Below, piece by piece: positions 8,246 to 15,000 of a stretch of DNA of 15,000 nt. Below the pieces are notes generated by a model, which worked only from the letters and a program-made list of their open reading frames with translations, was not told where the DNA came from and did no database searches. The stretch is from Actinidia chinensis (lineage: Eukaryota > Streptophyta > Magnoliopsida > Ericales > Actinidiaceae): the NCBI GenBank assembly GCA_009663005.1, contig CM018914.1, forward strand, positions 9,809,844 through 9,824,843. The letters are read 5' to 3'. The stretch's first letter is position 1; every line of letters starts with the position of its first letter. Both the position numbers and the translations under genes were made by a program.

Positions 8246-8417
8246 AAGGTCCTCCTAAAAATTCTCCCCCGCCTCTATCCACCTTCTGGGGGAAAAGTTC
8301 TCCGGGGGGACATTATCCGCCTCCATATAATCTGCCAGCTAAATACAGGGAGAAAAAAATTTAACGGGGGGAAAAGTTATCCCCCTCCTCCTATTCCACC
8401 ACACCAGCCAACATTCC
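7953..8417 (-). mobile_element. MITE of the GTTGGCTGG family, copy 1
   Basis: Read on the minus strand, the right end begins GGAATGTTGGCTGGTG, followed by blocks such as GGGGGATAACTTTTCCCC, GGTGGATAGAGGCGG and TTATCCGGGGGATAAGGGG. These match 14679-15000 in order and on the opposite strand. The left part repeats the theme in inverted form (GGGGGATAACTTTTAGAA), giving terminal symmetry. The centre (8060-8190) is AT-rich. The left boundary is approximate and no TSD was identified. No coding capacity. Confidence 0.65.
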
Positions 8418-8554
8418 TGTGATGAATCTGTTTACACTGACCTTAATGGAATGAATCCTTTGGATTGTTAATAGAGTTTTGTGTGGTGGGTTTTAGGATT
8501 TAAGAACATGCAAACCGTTAGATTTTGAGTAAGATTCGGATTTAGAGGTTCTAT

Positions 8555-8906
8555 GTCGAACTCGACCCGGTTATTTTTAGTTATTGTTATTTTTAAATAT
8601 TAATTGCTTTTTCATTTTAAATTTTTTTTATTAAGCATGCGTCTTTTGTGTAAACAACCTTTAAAAAATAATTATGTATAGATTATTTAGTAACTTATAA
8701 ATATAATATATATAATAGGTTAGTAATGCAAAAAAAAAATAATAATAACTGATAAACGAATAAGGCGGATAGTATCTGGATTTATTTTTTATAGGTTTGG
8801 CAGAGGGATTATGCAGGTATGGGTGGGTTTGGCGGAGAATTTCTTAAGCAAGTTTAGAATTGTGATAATAGTCTCCCGCCCCAAACATGACTCGTTGTCA
8901 TCCCTA
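8555..8906 (-). mobile_element. hAT-like MITE terminus (TAGGGATGACAACGAGTC)
   Basis: The minus strand from 8906 reads TAGGGATGACAACGAGTC then ATGTTTGGGGCGGGAGAC. This is a decayed form of the very common plant repeat end GGGATGGCAACGGGTCGGG, usually assigned to hAT-type non-autonomous elements. A possible far end is the GAACTCGACCCGG motif near 8558-8570. The interior is AT-rich, with GGCGGAGAAT and GGCGGATAG islands. The left boundary is approximate. Confidence 0.5.
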
Positions 8907-9088
8907 CGCCTGTATCTTAATTTTTGTAATTTTGTTTTAAGAATTTTTTTCTAATTTTACGTTCTTACTTCTTCTATTCACGACCAACTAGAAATTAAAA
9001 GTAATAAAATTCAGTAATAGTAAGATCTGTCCAAGATATGAGTTGCGCTTTTCATGAGGGGTCCAAGATCTGTCGTAGTTTAATCCGG

Positions 9089-9105
9089 AAAAAAAAAAAA
9101 AAAAA
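9089..9105 (+). repeat. Poly-A run of 17
   Basis: An uninterrupted A17 follows TTTAATCCGG. It could be the tail of a retroposed sequence lying to the left, but no flanking duplication or LINE/SINE body was recognised. Confidence 0.6.
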
Positions 9106-9214
9106 GCCTGGGCCTGGTTTGCTATTAACATATCCAATGATAAGGAAAACTACAAATTCATTATGAAAGTTGACTAGGTTGTTGATTTTAACTTCTGAAT
9201 TGATTATATAGTAA

Positions 9215-9400
9215 GGCTCTGTTTGGTATTAGCTTTTCGGTTAGCTTTATTTAAGTTTATAGGCTTTTTTGCTTTTTTATTTTTATTTTTTTGTTTATTT
9301 TTAGTTAAAGTAAAGCCAAAAAAGTCAAAAGTCAAAAAATCTTGACTTTTTTGATATCAAGTTTAAAAAAAACTTGACTTTAAGTATACCACACGGTGCC
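9215..9400 (+). mobile_element. Tourist/PIF-Harbinger-like MITE with TAA target duplication, copy 1
   Basis: The 186-base element starts GGCTCTGTTTGGTATTA. The reverse complement of its end is GGCACCGTGTGGTATAC, so the terminal repeats are about 14 of 17 identical. It is flanked by TAA on both sides (9212-9214 and 9401-9403), the 3-base duplication typical of PIF/Harbinger. Inside are AAAGTCAAAAGTC and CTTGACTTTTTTGAT motifs, and no ORF. A relative lies in the opposite orientation at 14465-14673. Confidence 0.85.
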
Positions 9401-9403
9401 TAA

Positions 9404-9685
9404 GTCACCAAAATAAATTTATTGACTTTTATTAATTCTTATTTGGGATAATTTATTGACTTTTATTTTGTTTGTGAGATTCTATCTAACTAGGTTGTAA
9501 CCTAAACCAAACTAAGGTGAGGCTCACTTGTAGTAGAGCTCATTTGAGATCACTACTTATAAAAATTAGTTTAAAAATATTTTGAGACTGCATCGTCAAT
9601 TTAAAACTGAGTCTGAGGTATGCATTGTGACTAGTACGGTGGTGTTACCAACATCATATAAGGCCCGTCTTGGTCATAATGAATT
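9404..9685. other. Unassigned spacer
   Basis: Contains two copies of the motif ATTTATTGACTTTTATT (about 9416 and 9451), and otherwise nothing recognised. Confidence 0.5.
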
Positions 9686-9919
9686 CATCAAAAAAAATTT
9701 ATTTTGTAGGAATATTTATTTATTTTAATGGGTTTATTTGAAAAAATAAATTTTTAAGCACTATATCTAAAGAAAATTTTATTGTTTTTGCATAAAAATT
9801 AGTTCTATAAGAGAATCTTGACAATAATTTTAAAAATAAATGAGGTCGATACTATTTTTAAAACTATAAGAAAGTGATTGTATTTATTAAAAACCTTAGG
9901 AAGCCAATGAAATTTACCC
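9686..9919 (+). mobile_element. Right half of the foldback family, truncated copy 3
   Basis: Aligns with the right parts of copies 1 and 2. Shared blocks include TTTATTTATTTTAATGGG, GAGAATCTTGACAATAATTT, and the end ACCTTAGGAAGCCAATGAAA then TTTACCC. No matching inverted left arm is visible, so the element is truncated or its left arm has been replaced. Confidence 0.65.
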
Positions 9920-9977
9920 ATAAAACTATTCACACAAAAAATCTGAGTTCATTGAGTTCATTACGCATTGGGAATTC

Positions 9978-10576
9978 CTCCCTCCATCACATATTGAAGT
10001 ACCACTATTTCATTTTAGAGTATTCAAAAATATATATTCAAGTTAAAAAGTCAATAAAAAAATATACAGCTTTTTTAATTTATATTTTCTTTTATATATT
10101 ATTTCATCCGTCCTATATTGCTGGTCCATTATTCCATTTAGAATGACCCAAAATATTTGTCAACTTTCAAAAACATATGCAATTTGTTTTAGGAAATTTA
10201 TTTCTACACTCCTATTTTAGAGTGTAGGAATCATTTTTTGGAGTATAGAAATCATTTCTCTTTTTTTTATACCCTTTATTTTTTATAATATTGCAACCAA
10301 AATAAAAAGTCCAAGCAAAGATTAAAGGGCTAAAATTGAAAAGGCAATACAAATTAAGTGTAATAATTATTTATCTTTAAAAAGTTGCAATCCCCAATAT
10401 TGACTAGTAATATGGGACAAATGAATTATTTAACTAACTTTTTAACTCAAATAAAAAATCAAACGTAATCACTCTATAGAGATAAAATTATAAAATAAAT
10501 AAAAACAGAATACAATAATTATATATGCTTAAATTGAATTCTCTCAAAAGAAACCTCATTTTGGAACAGAGGGAGT
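9978..10576. mobile_element. Stowaway-like MITE region
   Basis: The left end CTCCCTCCATCACATATTG and the reverse complement of the right end TACTCCCTCTGTTCC both match the Stowaway terminus CTCCCTCCGTTCC. A second left-type terminus, CATCCGTCCTATATTG, starts near 10105 and continues with the same sequence theme. This suggests a nested or tandem pair of related elements. At the right end the expected TA is present, but the left side reads TTC, so the TSD is not intact. A small hairpin (CTACACTC/GAGTGTAG, 10204-10227) lies inside. Confidence 0.6.
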
Positions 10577-10713
10577 ACATGATTGGGAGATATTTGGCTT
10601 GAGCCTACACTCAAAATTACAGTACTTGACGTCATCATTTTGGAACAGAGGGAGTACATGATTGGGAGAGATTTGGCTTGAGCCTACACTCAAAATTACA
10701 GTACTTGACGTCA
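10556..10713 (+). repeat. 79-base tandem duplication spanning the MITE end and repeat A
   Basis: The two units, 10556-10634 and 10635-10713, differ visibly only at GAGATATTT versus GAGAGATTT. Each unit carries the Stowaway-type terminus GGAACAGAGGGAGTA plus the first 40-odd bases of repeat A (GGCTTGAGCCTACACTC...). The duplication therefore happened after the element was next to block A. Confidence 0.95.
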
Positions 10714-10745
10714 TCATTTTTGTTCAAAGCATCATTTCTGTCTAA
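10662..10745 (+). pseudogene. Second copy of the unknown terminal reading frame
   Basis: Frame-preserved counterpart of the minus-strand frame at 487-579. It is open from 10662, reads EIWLEPTLKITVLDVI then IFVQSIISV, and ends with TAA at 10743-10745. It lacks the RIQIRD start seen in the other copy, because the MITE and its duplication occupy that place. A stop (TGA at 10659-10661) closes the frame upstream, so this copy is at best a fragment. Function is unknown. Confidence 0.3.
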
Positions 10746-10805
10746 AGTCTAAATGGTGTAGTACAAGAATTTTAGGTTCCATTTTGTGCTCATTTTGATA
10801 ATCCC
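10671..10805 (+). repeat. Repeat block A, copy 2
   Basis: 135 bases matching the reverse complement of 427-561 with 8 substitutions and no indel. Here block B2 follows after only 22 bases. At the other site the two blocks are about 520 bases apart and A is flipped. Confidence 0.9.
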
Positions 10806-10827
10806 TCAAATTAAATATGTATATTAT

Positions 10828-11169
10828 AAAAAATTGCGTTGATCACGTAAAATTTAGTATATTTTCGTACTGTTTATAACTTAATAAATGAGTCTAGCAT
10901 ACAGAATTATATACATTTATTTTATTATAAATTGATATTGATCGATCATTGATTTGTATCCGATTAACGTAATTCTTAACAATATTAAAATTTTTAATGT
11001 GATCTGCAATATGACCAATTTGAATTATTATAATTGGTCTAAAATGAAGCTTGAAATGCCTGAACTACAAATCAAAAAGCCTAATCCAAAATAAATATCG
11101 TTGAACTACATGGTTACAATTGTTCGATGAGTTTGATATTTTGTTTGTATAATTTGATTGAAGAACCTT
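10828..11169 (+). repeat. Repeat block B, copy 2
   Basis: Direct copy of 1081-1428. The right-hand 130 bases, from AAATGCCT to GAAGAACCTT, are closest. The similarity ends at the same motif, GAAGAACCTT, in both copies. The GC-rich island begins two bases later. Confidence 0.85.
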
Positions 11170-11371
11170 ATTGTGGGGTGTGAGTTTAGAAAATGAGAGA
11201 AAGAAAATCGAGATTAGACACATGCAGTAGTCCGGTAGAGGTGGAGGTGTCTGCAACTAGTCGACAACAGCAAGATCCTAACTGCGTCACAGAAATAATG
11301 AGATCGTCCACTAGAGCTATTTTCAAGAAACAGTTCTCCGATCATCAAGTTAGATAACCGAAAAACTTATG

Positions 11372-11391
11372 GAGAGAGAGAGAGAGAGAGA
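11372..11391 (+). repeat. (GA)10 microsatellite
   Basis: An uninterrupted GA run, directly before ATTGTGTGCTTCTCAGG. A shorter GAGAGAGAAAGTGTG occurs near 12830. Confidence 0.9.
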
Positions 11392-11490
11392 TTGTGTGCT
11401 TCTCAGGACTGAATTCTCCTATCTCTTAAAAAAATAAATACTGACTTTATATGGCATAGCTCGGCGTGTGCCTTGACACTGGACAGACTG

Positions 11491-12130
11491 CAGCTCGGTA
11501 CATGCTCGGACGCGCCGACTGCTGTGTTAGTGAGTAGGCGACTGACTTAGCCATGCTCCTAGTGCTAGACTGGTAACCTATCATCAAATTGCCGACGTCT
11601 AGATCCAGGCATGGGGGCTATCAGAAGAAGTATCGACGTGCAAGTTACCTTCTATCCCTTGACATTCCATAGGATCGCCACCGACTATTGCCTCTCATCA
11701 TAACTCTTGCACGGTTACTCTCGAACTTGCTAAATAATGACAACTCGGAAGTAATGGTAGTCTTATCTCGGATAATGTATGTATTCGGTAGTATCTGCAT
11801 TAAGCTATGGCGTAGGGGACCACCGAACTTACTTCATAGCGATAGCAAGCTCAGCGGAGGTGCCTACCCTAGCAAGGCCAGAATCTGTCATTGTATATTT
11901 TGTTCCCTTACAATTATCCCTCAGTTCGTATGAGTTGGGTCAATACTTGCCGAGGTGATGTGAACTAGACGTGTTTCTCCTTTTAGTCCTGAGCTTGGCG
12001 GGCACACGTATGCCTGCTAGCTATTTTCCTCCTGTTTAGGTTTGTCATGTCATTGTACTGTTTGAGCACTAGTGCTTAGGTCCCCCACCTATCCCTAGGG
12101 CTTATTTGGTGAGGACATGTGCTGAGCCTA
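11491..12130 (+). repeat. 640-base tandem unit, copy 1
   Basis: Starts GCTCGGTACATGCTCGGACG and includes ATGGGGGCTATCAGAAGAAG, GCACTAGTGCTTAGGTCCCC and CTTATTTGGTGAGG. It aligns throughout with 12131-12757. An 81-codon plus-strand frame here and a 66-codon frame in copy 2 share a run reading like GPPNLLHSDS. Upstream of it copy 2 has an in-frame stop, so they are probably chance frames in a repeat. Confidence 0.85.
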
Positions 12131-12757
12131 CAACTCGGCACATGCTCAGACGCGCCGATTACTATGTCAGTGCATAGGCAGCTGATTTAGCCATACTCTT
12201 AGTGCTAGACTGGTAGCCTATCATCATGTTGTCGATATCTCGATTGGGGTATGGGGGCTATCAAAAGAAGTATCGATGTACAAGTTACCTTTTATCCCCT
12301 GATATCCCACGGAATCGCCGTCGACCATTGCCTCTCATCCAAACTCTGGCGCGATTACTCCCGAACTTGCTAAATATCGATAGTTAAAAAGTAATGGTAG
12401 CCTTAGATCGGACAGTGTCTGTATTCAGTAATGTCTGCATCGAGGTATGGCATAAGGGACCACCGGACTTGCTTCATAGTGATAGCTCGGTAGATGTGCC
12501 TGCCCTAATAAGGCCAGAATCTGTCATTATATATTTTGTCTCCTTACAATTGTCCCTCAGTTCACATGAGCTGGGTCAATGCTTGCTGAGGTAATGTGAA
12601 TTGGACGTGTTTCTCCTTTGAGTCCGAAGCTGGGCAGGCACGATAATGCCTGCTAGCTATTTTCCTTCTATTTAGTTTTGTCATGTCACTGTTTGAGCAC
12701 TAGTACTTAGGTCCCCCACCTACCCTAGGGCTCATTTGGTGAGGACACGTGGCTAGG
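12131..12757 (+). repeat. 640-base tandem unit, copy 2
   Basis: Offset exactly 640 bases at the start and 630 at the end (GGGCTCATTTGGTGAGG), so about 10 bases net have been lost, including five in TTGTACTG versus CTG. Substitutions are spread along the length, with a rough estimate of 80-85% identity. It is an old duplication compared with the 49- and 79-base ones. Confidence 0.85.
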
Positions 12758-12856
12758 GGACTGTTCCTTGTAGGAGTCTGTTTGTCTTCCTTCTTTCATC
12801 ACTGTTCACAGAGCCTTGAGAGCACTCTAGAGAGAGAAAGTGTGCGCCCTCCATCT

Positions 12857-13020
12857 GTTGATATTTTATAAATTAATAAATTAATGTGACAAACAAAATT
12901 ATACTCATTTATTTTGATGTAAATTGATACTAATCGACTATTAATTTATATCCGATCAATATGATTTTTTACAGCATTAAATTTCTTGATAAAATCTATA
13001 ATATGAATAATTTGAATTTT
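12857..13020 (+). repeat. Repeat block B, copy 3 (degraded, partial)
   Basis: Matches the middle of B2. Shared blocks are TTATAAATTAATAAAT, ACTCATTTATTTTGATGTAA, ATTGATACTAATCGACTATT and TATATCCGATCAATATGATT. Only about 165 bases are kept, and divergence is higher than between B1 and B2. Confidence 0.65.
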
Positions 13021-13065
13021 CAAAATAAGCTCACCACGAGACCTAAAATACTTAGACTTGACCAG

Positions 13066-13106
13066 TACAGTCCATTTTAGGACTGTAGAGAAACGAAGTC
13101 CTAAAA
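13066..13106. repeat. Two overlapping, mutually exclusive hairpins
   Basis: TACAGTCC (13066-13073) pairs with GGACTGTA (13080-13087). The overlapping TTTTAGGACT (13075-13084) can instead pair with AGTCCTAAAA (13097-13106). Both stems are perfect. No transcript or terminator context supports a function. Confidence 0.5.
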
Positions 13107-14464
13107 TAATTGAAACGTATCCAAGCACGTCACGACCACTCTGAAAAACTTGTTCAATCTTTATCTTTTTCTACAAATCAATTGTTTGTGCATGCGTGAT
13201 GTTCATAATTAAACATTTTGGAACTGTATATGATATGACATGAATCTTGTCAATATATTGATTTGGGGTTTGCAATCGAATTTGCGAATTGACCCTAAAT
13301 TCGGGGTTGATTTCCAAATTTATTTAAGTCAATCCATGAATTTGTTATTTTCAAGGACGAATTCATAATTTATGATAAGTTTTTGGACTTCTGACTAATT
13401 ATATCCATTGTTACTCTTAAGACTTGAAAGCTGTCGTTTAGAGAAAGACCAGGTTGATTTTTTTTTGTAAACTAACGGCTAATGCTTTACATCTAAACAA
13501 TCTGAGGACATTAATAATATACAAAATCATTCTTTTTAATATAAATACATAAAAATGCAAATACTTGATTTTGTTAACACAATAAAAATATTAAATATAA
13601 AAAACTAGATTATAATAAATATAATATATAGATGCTCTCGGAACGCTCTCAACTCTATAAATTTTGAGAATAAATACTCTTTCGTTCTCGCTCCTGCTCT
13701 AGCGTGGTAAACTTGTGACTTGGGAAAAAACGGTTTGGTTTGCTATTAAATAAATAAATTCATATTAGCAGGGACAATTTTGAAATTTTGAGTTTAAGTG
13801 ACAGTCTATATTGTAGACATGAGAGGACTACAATAAATTAATGCAACGAAAACTGTACAAAAACATTCATAAGTGACTCATATTTGTTTAGAGCAATAAT
13901 ATAATACTTATCATCTACTTTGATTATTTTTTATTTACTATCTAACGTGACGGATTCATATACATTGATGCAATTAGTTCAATAAAAGATATAGTTATAT
14001 CCAATAATTATGGATTATGACAAATTAAATAATAAATTAAAATAGTCAAAGCATAAATTAAGCATAGCATTTTTAATTTATTTATAGTTTCATACGACTT
14101 TACATAAGATTAATTGAATCTATAATACACATAAAATTTTTTATGCCTTTTTTCATGGCTATATTTGGATTAAAGATTTAGGAAGAGATTATCGTAGAAA
14201 AAAAAAAGTAAGGGATATAGAATAAATCTGAGCAGTTGAATCCATCAAAATAAATCTAAGTCATTGAGTCTTCTAACTTTTTTTATTCTTTTTTCACTAA
14301 ACTATTGATCTAAACACAATTTATAAATATGTATGTTCCTAATTTTTCCCATTTATAAATCCCCATATAGTAAATCGTTGGAATTTCCTTGCAAATGACT
14401 TAATGGTTCTCCCACAACGACGAGAAGAATAATTAGGGTGCTACTTGCATATTTTCCAGACACA
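13107..14464. other. Long stretch without a supported gene
   Basis: AT-rich sequence with no recognised gene, RNA or clear repeat. 13255-13385 repeats GAATTTG/GAATTG-type motifs, and 13632-13700 has several GCTCTC/GCTC motifs, but neither resolves into a defined element. Confidence 0.5.
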
Positions 14465-14673
14465 GACTCCGTTTGCTAATGCTTAAAAGTCAATTTTTTT
14501 TTAAGTTTGTTATCAAAAAAATCAAGATTTTTTAATTTTTTTGCTTTTGTGACTTTACTTTAACTAAAACTAAGCAAAAAAATAAAAACAAAAAAATAAA
14601 AAAGCAAACTCTAATTGACTTTTTATAAAAAAAAAAAAAAAAAACTAAAAAAAACTTGTTGGCAAACGGAGCC
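14465..14673 (-). mobile_element. Tourist/PIF-Harbinger-like MITE, copy 2 (opposite orientation)
   Basis: On the minus strand it begins GGCTCCGTTTGCCAAC. The other end reads GACTCCGTTTGCTAAT on the plus strand, giving good terminal inverted repeats. Internal blocks TTTTAGTTAAAGTAAAG and ATCTTGATTTTTTTGAT align with the 9215-9400 element. Flanks are ACA and ACT, so the target duplication is not exact. A17-19-type poly-A near 14626-14644 is internal. Confidence 0.75.
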
Positions 14674-14678
14674 ACTAA

Positions 14679-15000
14679 GGGCATGTTTGGCTGGTGATTA
14701 GGAAGGGGATACTTTTTCTCCCCGGATGATTTTTCCCACCCGTGCGTTTGGCTGGCGGATCTTGAGGTGGATAACTTTTTTTCCCCCGATAACTTTTCCA
14801 ACTTTTCCCCCGCAGGTGGATAGAGGCGGATAATTTTTAGATGGTCTAGACCCTAATAAAGTTATCCGGGGATAAATAGGTGGGGATAGGAAAAAAAATA
14901 TATAAACAAGAACAAATGTATTTTTTTATATATATATATATAATAAAATAAAATATAATCTTTTTAATATCAATAATATTTTATATTTTGTTTTCTCTCT
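14679..15000 (+). mobile_element. MITE of the TTTGGCTGG family, copy 2 (cut by window end)
   Basis: Starts GGGCATGTTTGGCTGGTG directly after TAA (14676-14678), consistent with a Harbinger-type 3-base site. It then shows GGGGATA, CCCCGATAACTTTTCC, GGTGGATAGAGGCGG and TTATCCGGGGATAAATAGG, matching the 7953-8417 element on the other strand. The 89-codon minus-strand frame overlapping this and the previous element is a low-complexity shadow. The right end lies outside the window. Confidence 0.7.

Larger units (their letters stand above)
11172..12853. mobile_element. GC-richer island, possible decayed solo LTR
   Basis: The island begins TGTGGGGTG and ends CCCTCCA, so it has TG...CA ends, and it is bounded by repeat B copies on both sides. 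On the minus strand, TATAAAG (11451-11445) is followed by a leader-like stretch with a (CT)10 run, which would fit an LTR whose U3 is the 640-base duplicated part. The other end also has a (GA)-rich leader-like motif. No target duplication, primer binding site, polypurine tract, gag or pol was found. The identification as LTR is therefore tentative. Confidence 0.35.

Noticed and set aside
9874..10146. 90-codon plus-strand ORF
   Set aside because: It spans the end of a foldback element and the start of a Stowaway-like element, so it is a chance frame across two repeats.
11065..11256. 63-codon minus-strand ORF
   Set aside because: It crosses the boundary between repeat block B2 and the GC-rich island, and nothing supports it as coding.
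11688..12594. ORFs of 81 and 66 codons in the 640-base tandem units
   Set aside because: They share a peptide run because the DNA is duplicated. An in-frame stop precedes the second one, and no protein family was recognised.
10828..13020. Blocks B2 and B3 as the two LTRs of one retrotransposon around the island
   Set aside because: B3 matches only the middle of B2. Neither has TG...CA ends with matching flanks, and no primer binding site lies inside B2's right edge.
14532..14801. 89-codon minus-strand ORF ending in a Phe/Lys-rich tail
   Set aside because: It crosses two separate MITEs and its composition follows their poly-A/T and GGGGA tracts.

Overview
The window looks like nuclear DNA of a flowering plant. 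It is AT-rich and mostly non-coding, with many short decayed transposons. These include a Tourist/PIF-Harbinger-like element with an exact TAA target duplication, a Stowaway-like CTCCCTC terminus, a hAT-like terminus of the GGGATGGCAACGGGT type, and several long-inverted-repeat elements. The candidate coding pieces are short and are bounded by spliceosomal-type GT/AG signals. There are no bacterial operons, Shine-Dalgarno sites or long ORFs. The species cannot be fixed from this sequence.

Layout. 1-620: two small exon-like pieces on the minus strand, neither identifiable. They lie next to a 135-bp block (A1) that recurs in opposite orientation at 10671-10805. 603-1080: a short MITE-like element and unassigned sequence. 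1081-1428: a 348-bp block (B1) that recurs at 10828-11169 (B2) and, degraded, at 12857-13020 (B3). 1450-1596: a GC-rich 48-codon ORF right after B1. 1597-2757: a sub-repeat-rich element with inverted halves. 2840-3415 and 7172-7815: two members of one foldback family; a third is present as a half copy at 9686-9919. 5225-5516: two local duplications. 6160-6480: the best promoter in the window, on the minus strand, with two CACGTG boxes, a TATA box and two short exon-like blocks. 7953-9400: three different MITE-type elements. 9978-10713: a Stowaway-like element whose right terminus lies in a near-perfect 79-bp tandem duplication. 11172-12853: a GC-richer island with a 640-bp tandem duplication, which may be a decayed LTR. 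13107-14464: nothing recognised. 14465-15000: two MITEs almost back to back, each related to an element further left.

I found no intact protein-coding gene, no tRNA or rRNA, no CRISPR array and no recognisable new system. The main interest is the repeat architecture. Block A (inverted) and block B (direct) link the two halves of the window, and several element families are represented more than once, so truncated copies can be interpreted. All homology statements come from comparison by eye within the window. No database search was possible.
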